The notes: generated by a model not told the origin, from the sequence alone. Positions 29,592 through 37,439 are shown, counted from the first letter of the stretch. The stretch: DNA of 64,000 nt from Novosphingobium sp. JCM 18896 (GCF_025938095.1 NZ_JAPCZF010000009.1:1-64000); one strand, 5' to 3'. Translations and numbers: made by a program.

Positions 29592-30044
29592 ACACTCGCG
29601 AACTCCGCACAAGGCATAGCTTTAGGGCGAAGCTTGGCTCCTGAATTTCAAGCTCGGTTCGCCAGTCCATCGATGTATCGTATACTCTCACGGATTTTTT
29701 GCCAGCTGGGATCCCCGCATCCAAAATTGTTGGGCCGCAGATGGGCAGCAAACTCTTGCTAGGTCTGGCAGCCCAGGCGCCTACCGTTGCGCCGATGCGC
29801 AGATGGCCAGAAAAACTTCGCTGGTCCCTACGTAGACCTCGCAGGCCTATCGTGCCGGCATGCGTCGTCCCGACTATTGAGCCCAGGCGCTCTCAGTCTC
29901 GCTGCCGCTATCACGCGAGCGCCCATGACGATTCGGAGTCTACGTATTCCGAGCCCGGACATGGGACCATAGTCCTGACCAAGAAGAACAACGTCTTCCC
30001 GTCGAAGAAGTGAGCGACGGTCACACGAACCCAGGAGTCGGGAA
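29592..30044. other. 453-base gap with a regulatory dyad near its right end
   Basis: No convincing gene; a 104-codon open frame at 29699-30013 is Arg/Pro-rich and has neither a ribosome-binding site nor family resemblance. The dyad GGACCATAGTCC at 29964-29975 is the reverse complement of the operator core at 36879 and is repeated at 55398, so the promoter of the copper-associated gene at 30045 probably lies here. TACGTA occurs at 29829 and 29941. Confidence 0.5.
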
Positions 30045-30410
30045 ATGATCAGGAAATCCGTCATGGCGGCGCTCGCAGGTATTGCGATGCTCGGCGCCAC
30101 CCCCGTGTTTGCGCAAGGCCTAGGCCATACCTTCTTCATGCGCGGCTCGATCGTCGATACGAGCGCCAGCGGCACCGTCGTCTGCATCGGCAAGGCGGAC
30201 GGCGCCGAGGTCGGGCAGGTTCTCGAAGTCTACCGTGTCGTGCAGCATCCCGGCCCGGCTTCGTCCAAGGGCAATGTCGCCCCCTTCCATCGCCAGCGCA
30301 TCGGCCAGGTGACGATCGATCACATCTACGACGATCACTTCGCCCATGTCAGCGTCACCGAAGGTAAGCCGGCCAAGCACGACATCGTCGAGCTGCGTCG
30401 CCCCAACTGA
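30045..30410 (+). CDS. Exported protein of unknown family, copy 1 of a tandem pair
   Basis: 121 residues with a clear signal peptide (MAALAGIAMLGATPVFAQG) and ribosome-binding site GGAG. The mature domain begins GHTFFMRGSIVD and contains VVCIGKADGAEVGQVLEVYR and DHIYDDHFAHVSVTEG. It has one Cys and several His, compatible with metal binding or a beta-sandwich. The neighbouring gene at 30449 encodes a paralogue with the same blocks. They sit at the head of the copper island beside a MerR regulator. Function unknown. Confidence 0.7.
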   Translation: MIRKSVMAALAGIAMLGATPVFAQGLGHTFFMRGSIVDTSASGTVVCIGKADGAEVGQVLEVYRVVQHPGPASSKGNVAPFHRQRIGQVTIDHIYDDHFAHVSVTEGKPAKHDIVELRRPN

Positions 30411-30448
30411 CGCCCAGCGCCTGGCTCACTCAAGGGTAGGAACTCGAT

Positions 30449-30805
30449 ATGAAAGCACTCATGTTTGCAGCGGCGGCAGGGTTGGCCCTATTCTCGACCG
30501 TACCCGCCACCGCCCAGGGCATCGGCCATAGCTGGCTCATGCGCGGGTCGATCGTGGGCAACGACGACGCCGGTCCTGTCGTCTGCATCGGCAAGGCGGA
30601 CGGCGCCGAGGTCGGGCAGGTTCTCGAAGTCTACCGCAACGTGCCGGTCGCCGGCAGCTCGTACAAGGGGGCGGGCCCCACGTTTCGCAGGCAGGCGGTC
30701 GGGCATGTCAGGATCGATCACATCTATGACGAACATTTCGCTCACGTCAGCGTGACCGATGGCACGCCTACGAAGCACGACATCGTCGAGCTGCACAGGA
30801 ACTGA
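30449..30805 (+). CDS. Exported protein of unknown family, copy 2 of a tandem pair
   Basis: 118 residues; signal peptide AAAAGLALFSTVPATAQG. Paralogue of the gene at 30045: the block VVCIGKADGAEVGQVLEVYR is identical at protein level, and the DNA encoding it is nearly identical too. The N-terminal GHSWLMRGSIVG and C-terminal HFAHVSVTDGTPTKHDIVEL also match, while the loop between differs (VAGSSYKGAGPTFRR). This implies a fairly recent tandem duplication with partial conversion. The pair is followed by a strong hairpin. Confidence 0.7.
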   Translation: MKALMFAAAAGLALFSTVPATAQGIGHSWLMRGSIVGNDDAGPVVCIGKADGAEVGQVLEVYRNVPVAGSSYKGAGPTFRRQAVGHVRIDHIYDEHFAHVSVTDGTPTKHDIVELHRN

Positions 30806-30833
30806 ACGTGGCTTTGCGTTCTCAGATGTCGTT

Positions 30834-30867
30834 CCGCCCTGCGGCCATCCGTCCGGCCGCAGGGCGG
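30834..30867 (+). terminator. Strong hairpin after the tandem pair
   Basis: A perfect 13-bp stem (CCGCCCTGCGGCC with its complement) around an 8-base loop starts 29 bases after the stop at 30805. No T tract follows, so termination may be incomplete, but it separates the pair from the MerR gene. Confidence 0.65.
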
Positions 30868-30977
30868 ACAGGGCGGCAATCGCGCGGTACCGCTTCGCAC
30901 TGCGACCGGGCGGAAGCCGGGCCGGATTCCGTCCCGGTTATCCAACAGGGATCGGCGCGCGAAAGCGCCGGACTGTC

Positions 30978-31409
30978 ATGACGGCCTTCAAGATCGGCGA
31001 GCTCGCCGCGGCGGCCGGCGTGGGACGGGATACGATCCGCTACTATGAGCGAACCGGTCTCCTGCCCACGCCGGATCGCACCAGTGCCGGCTACCGGCTC
31101 TATGGAGATGCGGACCTGCTGCGTCTCAACTTCATCCGCTCCGCGCAATGGCTGGGCTTCACGCTCGCCGAAAGCGCCGAACTCCTTGCCCTGCAGGCCT
31201 CAGATACCGCGAAGGCGTCGGCTGTGCTCGCCATCACGCTCGAGAAAATCCGCGAAGCGGAAGCCCGCATCGAGCGGCTCACCGACATCCGCGATGTCCT
31301 CCATGCGCTCACCGAGGATTGCCCGGTCGATGTTCCGGTCACCGATTGTCCCATTCTGACCTTCCTTTCGACGCGGCATGAGCTGCGCCGAACCGAAGCA
31401 CACACATGA
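30978..31409 (+). CDS. MerR-family metal-responsive regulator
   Basis: 143 residues from ATG 30978. The N-terminal winged helix is FKIGELAAAAGVGRDTIRYYERTGLLPTP, with SAGYRLYGDADLLRLNFI typical of the ZntR/CueR/CadR branch. A long dimerisation helix follows. The C terminus has Cys in EDCPVDVPVTDCPIL, a spaced Cys pair that could bind metal. The metal cannot be named with certainty: copper by context, zinc or cadmium by family. It starts a run of copper-associated genes. Confidence 0.8.
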   Translation: MTAFKIGELAAAAGVGRDTIRYYERTGLLPTPDRTSAGYRLYGDADLLRLNFIRSAQWLGFTLAESAELLALQASDTAKASAVLAITLEKIREAEARIERLTDIRDVLHALTEDCPVDVPVTDCPILTFLSTRHELRRTEAHT

Positions 31410-31453
31410 CAACGGTGGGGAGAGCGACGACCACCAAGCAAGAGGGAGTGATC

Positions 31454-31672
31454 ATGAAGACACGCATCATCATTGCAGCGGTACCGGCCCTGTTCCTTGC
31501 CGCCTGCGCGACCACGCCGCCGACCACGGCCGAAATCGACAGTTGCCGGACGATGGAGGGACAGATGGGCCTCCAGAGTCCGCACGACCACGGCGAAATG
31601 AAGCAGCAGGGGCTCAACCCGATGAACCTGTCGCACGACCGCTGCCGCCGGATACTCGGCGACAGCAAATGA
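31454..31672 (+). CDS. Small lipoprotein with His/Met-containing domain
   Basis: 72 residues from ATG 31454 (AGGGAG upstream). The lipobox LAAC (Cys18) predicts a lipidated protein. The mature part has SCRTMEGQMGLQSPHDHGEM and DRCRRILGD, with two Cys and His/Met residues suited to soft-metal binding. It lies between the MerR gene and the redox operon and is followed directly by a terminator hairpin. No known family is recognised. Confidence 0.65.
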   Translation: MKTRIIIAAVPALFLAACATTPPTTAEIDSCRTMEGQMGLQSPHDHGEMKQQGLNPMNLSHDRCRRILGDSK

Positions 31673-31678
31673 GGCCGC

Positions 31679-31709
31679 CCGGGTGGCTCCGCGCCACCCG
31701 GACTTTTCC
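31679..31709 (+). terminator. Rho-independent terminator
   Basis: A 9-bp perfect stem (CCGGGTGGC/GCCACCCGG) with loop TCCGC is followed by ACTTTTCC. It lies 7 bases after the lipoprotein stop. Confidence 0.75.
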
Positions 31710-31729
31710 ATGAAAGAGGATAGAGGATC

Positions 31730-32062
31730 ATGAACAGCACATCGAAATCCGCCCTGCCCTTCACCGCCGCGCTGGCCGCCGCGCTCATGCTTGCCGGCTG
31801 CGGCAAGAAGGACGAGACCGCGCCCGCCGCGACCGATTCCGCGGCACCCTCCAACCTCGCGACCGACGCCTCGGGCGCGGCGACGCCCGAGGCGGACGCG
31901 AGCGACAATGCCATGCACGACGCCATGAAGGACAACGAGCAGATGGAGCGTCACCACCGCCAGGAAATGGACCATGACGCGATGCGCCAGGGCGGCATGC
32001 GGGACGCTCCAGCGACCGACCCCGGCGCGATGAACCAAGCGACCCCGATGAAAGACATGTAA
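31730..32062 (+). CDS. Met/His/Asp-rich lipoprotein
   Basis: 110 residues. Lipobox LAGC gives a lipidated Cys near residue 24, after the hydrophobic segment LPFTAALAAALM. The mature chain is low-complexity: an Ala/Asp/Pro-rich spacer followed by MHDAMKDNEQMERHHRQEMD and further Met-Asp runs, a typical copper-scavenging composition. It is 21 bases upstream of the reductase gene and probably belongs to that operon. No fold is predicted. Confidence 0.7.
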   Translation: MNSTSKSALPFTAALAAALMLAGCGKKDETAPAATDSAAPSNLATDASGAATPEADASDNAMHDAMKDNEQMERHHRQEMDHDAMRQGGMRDAPATDPGAMNQATPMKDM

Positions 32063-32082
32063 AAATCGTACGGGGATCCGGG

Positions 32083-33966
32083 ATGCTGAATACGGTCGGC
32101 CTGCGTCGCCTGGGTCTTTGCGCGGCGCTCGCGCTGGGACTTTCCACCATCGCGAGCGCTCAGGAAGGCGAAGACCATGCCGCGCATCACGGCGGCGCGG
32201 CGGTGCCCATGGTCGGCGGAGACTCCATGGCGCCGCCGGCTGCCGCTAGCGGGTCCGGCATGGACGCGATGATGGGGGAGATGATGGGGGAAGCAGGCGA
32301 GCATGGCCGGAGGACGGGGCCCTTCATGTCCCAGCTGCTCGTCCCTGCGCTCGGCGCGGACGATCGCAGCCGGATCGCCCGGCAGGCGCGCGAACGCGTC
32401 GAGCAGGGGCTTGCCTTGATCGGCGAGGCGTCCGCCGCCGCCCGCTCGGCCGATCCCGGAACGCGGGCCAAGGCGGCCTGGCGGATGCGCGAGGGCGCCG
32501 ACCTGTTCCGCAGCGGCTCCGCCGCGCTTGAAGCGGTAGACGGCGAGCGGCCTCCCGAGCACACCGCCGTCTCGTGGTTCCGCGAGCAGATGGGCCTCGG
32601 CCCACTGCCGCACGAATTGCCGGCGCGGTGGCTGGGCGTCTCACCGTCGCACTTCATGCTGATGTTCGTGCTGGCGCTGGTCAGCGCGACGCTGCTCGCG
32701 CTTCAGCTCGCGCGGCTGCGCCGCATCCGGAAGATCGTCGGCGCAGCCGCGCCAGCGCAGCCGCACGGAGCCGCGTCGGCCGTTCCGGCCCCCGTCTCGC
32801 CCAGGGTTGCGCCGGCTTCCGCGACCAGCCTCGACGCCCTCACTCCCAGCAATTCTGCGCCGGCGGCGGGCGCGTCGCTGCGCAAGCCGAAAAGCTGGTC
32901 CGGCCAGCTGCGCGTCGTCCAGATCGTGCGCGAGACGCCGACCGTGCAGACCTTCCGCCTCGCTGATCCGGCCGCCGACCGGCTGCCCTTCGATTTCCTC
33001 CCCGGCCAGTTCCTGCAGGTCGAGGTCGAACCGGAAGGCGGCAGGGCGGCGCGCCGATCCTACACGATCGCCTCGTCGCCGACCCAACGCGCCCATGTCG
33101 AGCTGACCGTCAAGCGCGAGGAGCAGGGTGTCGTCTCGCGCCATCTACACGACCATGTGTCCGTCGGCGATCATCTGAAAATCACCGGCCCGTTCGGCGC
33201 CTTCACCTTCACCGGCACCGACGCCGAGAGCATCGTCCTCATCGCCGGCGGCGTCGGGATCACGCCGATGATGTCGGTGCTGCGCTACCTCACCGACACC
33301 GCCTGGCCCGGCGAGATATTCTTCCTCTACGGCGCGCGCTCGACCGAGGAGTTCGTTTTCCGCGATGAGCTAGAACGGCTCGAACGCCGCTTCGCCAACC
33401 TCCATGTCCTGGCGGCGATGCAGCGTGCGCCCGGGACCGTGTGGCTCGGCCCCGAAGGTCCGATCACGCGCCAGATGCTGGTCGAGGCGGTTCCCGACAT
33501 CGCGCGCCGCCGCATCCACCTGTGCGGCCCGCCGGGCATGATGGCGGCGATGCGCAAGGAACTGGCCGAACTCGGCGTACCCGAAGTCCAGCTCCACACC
33601 GAAGCCTTCGGCCCCGCCTCGCTGCCGGCCGAGCCCGAGACGCTTGAAGTCAAGGCCCCGACAGCGCCGTTTGAAGGCACTCCCGCGGCGGCGGCGGTCG
33701 CGGCGACCACGATCACTTTCTCGGTCGCCGGCGTTTCCGCCGCGCTGCCTGCCGACCAGACCGTTCTGGAGGCCGCCGAAGGGGCCGGTGTTGAAATCCC
33801 CTATGCCTGCCGCTCGGGCGAGTGCGGGGTCTGCGTGACCCGGCTGATCTCGGGCGAGGTCACGATGGAGGTCGAGACCGGGCTTGCGCCCGAGGACAAG
33901 ACCAAGGGCTATGTCCTTGCCTGCCAGGCGAAGAGCACGGGACAGCCGCTGGTGGTGGAAGCCTGA
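32083..33966 (+). CDS. Membrane-anchored FAD/NAD(P)H reductase with [2Fe-2S] ferredoxin domain
   Basis: 627 residues. Signal peptide-like start, then a Met/His-rich, Ala-rich region to about 185, one transmembrane helix at about 189-208 (MLMFVLALVSATLLALQLA) and an Arg-rich stop-transfer. Residues about 275-515 are a ferredoxin-NADP reductase fold: RSYT (325-328, FAD), GGVGITPMMSVL (near 388) and LCGPPGMM (near 480). The C-terminal plant-type ferredoxin has Cys576, 581, 584 and 614 (C-x4-C-x2-C-x29-C). The topology implies a cytoplasmic redox part. It overlaps the next gene by one base and probably feeds electrons to that cytochrome b. Confidence 0.82.
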   Translation: MLNTVGLRRLGLCAALALGLSTIASAQEGEDHAAHHGGAAVPMVGGDSMAPPAAASGSGMDAMMGEMMGEAGEHGRRTGPFMSQLLVPALGADDRSRIARQARERVEQGLALIGEASAAARSADPGTRAKAAWRMREGADLFRSGSAALEAVDGERPPEHTAVSWFREQMGLGPLPHELPARWLGVSPSHFMLMFVLALVSATLLALQLARLRRIRKIVGAAAPAQPHGAASAVPAPVSPRVAPASATSLDALTPSNSAPAAGASLRKPKSWSGQLRVVQIVRETPTVQTFRLADPAADRLPFDFLPGQFLQVEVEPEGGRAARRSYTIASSPTQRAHVELTVKREEQGVVSRHLHDHVSVGDHLKITGPFGAFTFTGTDAESIVLIAGGVGITPMMSVLRYLTDTAWPGEIFFLYGARSTEEFVFRDELERLERRFANLHVLAAMQRAPGTVWLGPEGPITRQMLVEAVPDIARRRIHLCGPPGMMAAMRKELAELGVPEVQLHTEAFGPASLPAEPETLEVKAPTAPFEGTPAAAAVAATTITFSVAGVSAALPADQTVLEAAEGAGVEIPYACRSGECGVCVTRLISGEVTMEVETGLAPEDKTKGYVLACQAKSTGQPLVVEA

Positions 33967-34694
33967 TGCGCGAGCGCGGCGACCTGCTCGTCGGCCTGCT
34001 GGTCGGCTTCCTCCTGCTCTTCCCGCTGGGCTATGTGCTGCACGTCGCGCCGCGCTTCCCCGGCAGCCTCGCCGGCGGCGTCATCGGTATCGCGGCCGCG
34101 CTGCTCATGCTCCTGACGCTTCCCTATGTCGCGGCAAAGCACTGGAAATGGGCCGAGCGTCTGCTGACCCGGTTCGTCAGCAAGCCCACGCTGCTGGCCG
34201 TGCATGTCTATGCCGGTGTCCTCGCCCCCATTCTCGGGCTGGTGCACGCCGCGCACACATTCGCCAGCCCGGTCGGCGTGCTGCTGACGGGGCTACTGCT
34301 GCTGACCGTCCTTACCGGCTTCGTCGGCCGCTATCTGCTGGCGCAGGCGGCCAAGGCGCTGCGCGGGCGCCGCTCGGAACTGGCCTCGCTCCAGTCGGCC
34401 TTCCTCCAGCTGCCCGCCCCCGCCGCCGCGCAGCCCCTGCCCGCCGCGCCGCTCTCGCGCTGGAAGCGTCTCTTCTTCGTCTCCGCAGAGCCGCCCGTGC
34501 CTTCCGTGCCCGAGGAGGCCGAGGACATCGCAGCCGCGCTGGCCGATACCGAATTCGCCATCCGCGCCGAAGAGGCGACGAACCGGCTCTTCCAGCGCTG
34601 GCGGTGGCTGCACATCCTCGTGGGAAGCCTCGTCTATGGCCTGCTGTTGCTCCACATCGGCGCCGCGATCTACTTCGGGCTGCGCTGGCTATGA
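33966..34694 (+). CDS. Diheme cytochrome b-like membrane protein
   Basis: 242 residues with about five transmembrane helices. His80 and His94 lie 14 residues apart in helix 3, and His216 and His230 lie 14 apart in helix 5, the classic spacing for two stacked b hemes spanning the membrane. His26, His59 and His97 are extra. A long Pro/Ala/Glu-rich cytoplasmic or periplasmic loop occupies about 140-205. The start overlaps the reductase stop (TGATG) and the end overlaps the multiheme gene. I infer that it carries electrons from the reductase across the membrane. No named family is recognised. Confidence 0.72.
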   Translation: MRERGDLLVGLLVGFLLLFPLGYVLHVAPRFPGSLAGGVIGIAAALLMLLTLPYVAAKHWKWAERLLTRFVSKPTLLAVHVYAGVLAPILGLVHAAHTFASPVGVLLTGLLLLTVLTGFVGRYLLAQAAKALRGRRSELASLQSAFLQLPAPAAAQPLPAAPLSRWKRLFFVSAEPPVPSVPEEAEDIAAALADTEFAIRAEEATNRLFQRWRWLHILVGSLVYGLLLLHIGAAIYFGLRWL

Positions 34695-35410
34695 CCCGTG
34701 CCAAGCTGCTCTACTGGCTCTTCCTCGCCGCTTCGATCACGCTGCTGGTAGTCGCGGTCGCAACGCGCTCAAGCGCGCCGGCGGGCGCCGGGCCGATCGC
34801 GCGGCTGGTCATGCCGGGGCCGCTGTCGGCCGCGCACCAGCCCTTCGGCGCGCAGTGCAGGAGCTGCCACTCGCCGCTCAAGGGCGTCGAGGACAAGAGC
34901 TGCGTTTCGTGCCACGCCGGCACGGACTTCGGGACCAAGCAATCAACGCAGTTCCATGCGCAGGCGAAGAAATGCACCTCCTGCCATGTCGAGCATGAGG
35001 GCGATCGCGGCATCGTCCGCATGAACCACAAGGCGCTGCTCGATCCGAAGGTCTGGCGCCCGGGTGCGATGTCGATGCTTCCCAGACCGCTCCCCATGGC
35101 GCCCGAGGCGGCGCTCGACTGCGCGAGTTGCCATTCGATCCGCGACCCGCACCTGGGCCTGTTCGGCAAGGACTGCGCCAGCTGCCACACGACCGCGAGC
35201 TGGCGGATCTCCGACTACCGCCATCCCTCGGTCAACTCGACCCAATGCTCCGAGTGCCACAAGGCGCCGCCCAGCCATTTCATGGAGCATTTCAGCATGG
35301 TGTCGCAGCGCGCCGCCGGCTCGAAGGCTCGTGTCGATCAGTGCTTCGCCTGTCATACCACCGACAGCTTCAACAACATCCGCAAGCGGGGCTGGTATGA
35401 TCACCACTGA
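34691..35410 (+). CDS. Heptaheme c-type cytochrome, membrane-anchored
   Basis: 239 residues. An N-terminal hydrophobic anchor or uncleaved signal (LLYWLFLAASITLLVVAVA) precedes seven CxxCH heme sites with the Cys at 56, 71, 95, 144, 162, 186 and 218. Extra His residues (in HVEHEG, NHK, YRHPS, SHFMEHF) can supply the distal ligands. It resembles the cytochrome c3/doubled-CXXCH group. It overlaps both neighbours, so the operon is translationally coupled. Expected site is the outer face of the inner membrane, accepting electrons from the cytochrome b. Cytochrome c maturation genes are not in this window. Confidence 0.87.
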   Translation: MTRAKLLYWLFLAASITLLVVAVATRSSAPAGAGPIARLVMPGPLSAAHQPFGAQCRSCHSPLKGVEDKSCVSCHAGTDFGTKQSTQFHAQAKKCTSCHVEHEGDRGIVRMNHKALLDPKVWRPGAMSMLPRPLPMAPEAALDCASCHSIRDPHLGLFGKDCASCHTTASWRISDYRHPSVNSTQCSECHKAPPSHFMEHFSMVSQRAAGSKARVDQCFACHTTDSFNNIRKRGWYDHH

Positions 35411-35837
35411 CGCCGACTGGCTCAGTGCCTTCTTCCGGCTGGCCGTAATCGGGCTCGAGCTTGCGGGCACGCTGACGATCCTCGTCGGCGCCGCGCTTGC
35501 GACCTGGCTCTTCGCCAAAGGCGCGCGAGGCGGCGACGGCACCGAGGCGTACAGCGCCTTTCGGTCCGCGCTCGGCCGGAGCATCCTGCTGGGCCTCGAA
35601 TTCCTGGTGGCCGGCGACATCGTCAAGTCGCTGGTGATCAACCCGACGCTGGAGGACCTGATCGTGCTCGCAGGGCTGGTGCTGGTCCGCACCTTCCTCA
35701 GCATTTCGCTCGGCGTCGAGATCAACGGCCACTGGCCCTGGGAGGAGACCCGCATGGCCAGGGACAAGGCGCGCATGGCGCCGGATGGCCCGGGCCCGAA
35801 GGATGTCGTGACGGCGAGGCAGACAGGAGAGCCATGA
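35397..35837 (+). CDS. DUF1622 membrane protein
   Basis: 146 residues from ATG 35397, overlapping the cytochrome stop by 14 bases. Three hydrophobic segments (FFRLAVIGLELAGTLTILVG, LGRSILLGLEFLVAGDIVKS, LIVLAGLVLVRTFLSISLG) and the conserved E-x-G-HWPWE end typify DUF1622. The C-terminal tail is charged. Function unknown; here it may be a small subunit or assembly factor of the electron conduit. It overlaps the Csp-like gene by four bases. Confidence 0.78.
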   Translation: MITTDADWLSAFFRLAVIGLELAGTLTILVGAALATWLFAKGARGGDGTEAYSAFRSALGRSILLGLEFLVAGDIVKSLVINPTLEDLIVLAGLVLVRTFLSISLGVEINGHWPWEETRMARDKARMAPDGPGPKDVVTARQTGEP

Positions 35838-36274
35838 TGATCGAGAGACGGGAATTGCTGATCGCGGGCGCAGGCCTGGCAGTGGGCGCGGCGGCTCCGG
35901 CCGTGGCGCAGCATCATGCGATGGAGGGCATAGCGATGCCGATGTCGATGACCGAATGCATCGATGATTGCATCGCCTCGCACCGCATGTGCCTGGAGAC
36001 GGCCGCCTATGCGAGCAAGCGCGGCGGCGCGCTGGCAAGCGCCTCGCTCCTCGCGCTGCTCACTGATTGCGCGGAGCTGTGCCAGGCGACCGCAAACTCG
36101 ATGCTGCGCGAATCCCCGCTGCACAAAATTCTGTGCGGCGCCTGCGCCGAGGCGTGCGAACGATGCGCGCAGGAGTGCCTGCGTCATGCCGGTGACTCGC
36201 GGATGGCCCGCTGCGCCACCACCTGCAGGGAATGTTCCGCGAGCTGCCGGGACATGGCGGCGATGGCCGGTTAG
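35834..36274 (+). CDS. csp: Csp1-like exported copper storage protein
   Basis: 146 residues. The Tat-type leader ERRELLIAGAGLAVGAAAPA ends with AVAQ. The mature part is a DUF326-type four-helix bundle with 14 Cys (42, 46, 53, 79, 83, 101, 104, 108, 111, 115, 127, 131, 134, 138), mostly in CxxxC and CxxC spacings that line the core. In known Csp1 proteins such cysteines hold many Cu(I) ions in the periplasm. It is the last gene of the redox operon, linking that operon to copper handling. Confidence 0.85.
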   Translation: MMIERRELLIAGAGLAVGAAAPAVAQHHAMEGIAMPMSMTECIDDCIASHRMCLETAAYASKRGGALASASLLALLTDCAELCQATANSMLRESPLHKILCGACAEACERCAQECLRHAGDSRMARCATTCRECSASCRDMAAMAG

Positions 36275-36409
36275 ATCCCGGCCAGCTTCGCAAATTACGT
36301 ATACTGATGCGCTATGCGCCTCACCATCTTTCCAGCAAGCTCGGTAGCACGAGCGACAGGTCGACCGGGCAACCGGTCGGAACTCACGAACAGACTGAAG
36401 GATAGCATA

Positions 36410-36700
36410 GTGCGAAAGAAGACGATCATCATAACAGCCGCCGCCGCTCTCGGCGTTCTCGCCGTTGCCGCCGGACCGGTGCTGGCGGACGAGATGCCTC
36501 CGGGCATGCCCGACATCGTGGCGGCTCCGAAGGGCAAGGCGGTGTCGCCTAAGGCCGAAGCGGCCCATCATAAGCAGGGCATGCCGCACGGCGGCGAGCA
36601 GATGCACGCGCAGATGATGCCCGAGCACAGGATGGCCATGCACGGCGCCTCGGGATCGGACAACGCTTCGATGTCGCGCATGTCGCGGGGCGGCTGCTGA
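36410..36700 (+). CDS. Met/His-rich exported protein
   Basis: 96 residues from GTG 36410, chosen because AAGGA lies 8 bases upstream; a longer ATG frame from 36314 has no signal. The signal peptide (IIITAAAALGVLAVAAGPVLA) is followed by a short mature chain with PHGGEQMHAQMMPEHRMAMH and a C-terminal GGC. The same HGGxQMHxxMM motif occurs in the product at 37033, so the two are related. Probably a periplasmic Cu(I)/Cu(II) buffer. Confidence 0.68.
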   Translation: MRKKTIIITAAAALGVLAVAAGPVLADEMPPGMPDIVAAPKGKAVSPKAEAAHHKQGMPHGGEQMHAQMMPEHRMAMHGASGSDNASMSRMSRGGC

Positions 36701-36752
36701 CAGGCGACCACGCCCGGTTCAGCGATGCTTCCGCTAATAACGGCAAAGATAT

Positions 36753-36789
36753 TGGCCCACCGCGCACGCCACGGTGGGCCACTTTCTTT
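36753..36789 (+). terminator. Rho-independent terminator
   Basis: A 10-bp perfect stem (TGGCCCACCG/CGGTGGGCCA) with a 9-base loop is followed by CTTTCTTT. It lies 52 bases after the gene ending at 36700. Confidence 0.8.
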
Positions 36790-36869
36790 GGAAGGATACT
36801 ACAAAAGGCTTTCGAACGTCACATAAACCGGCGAGTAGACAACATCGCCGGACAGGATCGCAAATAGTC

Positions 36870-36901
36870 TTGACCCTGGACTATGGTCCAACCTGCATAA
36901 T
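36870..36901 (+). promoter_or_regulatory. MerR-type operator/promoter upstream of the Met/His-rich gene at 37033
   Basis: TTGACC at 36870-36875 is followed 20 bases later by CATAAT at 36896-36901 (or 19 bases later by GCATAA), the over-long spacer that MerR-family activators untwist. The spacer contains the dyad TGGACTATGGTCCA at 36877-36890. The same core occurs at 29964 and 55398. It faces right towards 37033. Which of the two MerR proteins binds is unknown. Confidence 0.7.
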
Positions 36902-37032
36902 CGCTGCAATGCCTCATCGGCCAGCCCGTGGATTCGTAACTTACGTATATCGATGACGAGGCTTGGACAGCATTGAAGTGTCGACGATGCCGGACGCGAC
37001 GAATGCGACGGCGGGCAGTCAGGAGACAAGCC

Positions 37033-37401
37033 ATGGACAAGACGACACTTCTCGCGGCCGCCCTCGGCCTTCTCGCGACCGGAACCCTCGCCGCCGGCAC
37101 GGCCATGGCCCAGTCGGCCCCCGCGCATCCGGCTACTGCGCACCCCGCGCCGGTGCCCTCGACGGCGCCTGCCCACCAGGACGGCATGGATCATGGCGGT
37201 CAGCAGATGCACGATCGGATGATGAGCGACCACCAGGCCGGGATGAACAAGCCCCCGAAGCAGGGACATGCATCGGGCACGCCCAAGCCGGCCGCGCCCA
37301 AGGCGCCAGCCATGTCCGACAAGCCCAAGGACGATTGCTGCATGGGCGGCATGCCGATGCCCAAGGACAAGCCGGCCGACAAGCCCATGGGCCATATGTG
37401 A
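37033..37401 (+). CDS. Met/His/Pro-rich exported protein
   Basis: 122 residues from ATG 37033 (AGGAG upstream). The signal peptide LLAAALGLLATGTLAAGTAMAQ is followed by an extended Pro/Ala/His chain with HQDGMDHGGQQMHDRMMSDH and a C-terminal DCCMGGMPMPKDK with a Cys pair. It is related to the product at 36410 by the HGGxQMH motif. Likely a periplasmic copper-binding protein, under control of the MerR-type promoter at 36870. Confidence 0.7.
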   Translation: MDKTTLLAAALGLLATGTLAAGTAMAQSAPAHPATAHPAPVPSTAPAHQDGMDHGGQQMHDRMMSDHQAGMNKPPKQGHASGTPKPAAPKAPAMSDKPKDDCCMGGMPMPKDKPADKPMGHM

Positions 37402-37439
37402 GATTTCCAGCCCCATAACAGACCACCCCAGGGGCTGGG

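Noticed and set aside
29699..30013. 104-codon open frame between the transposon and the copper island
   Set aside because: Arg/Pro-rich, no ribosome-binding site, contains the regulatory dyad and resembles no family; most likely non-coding.
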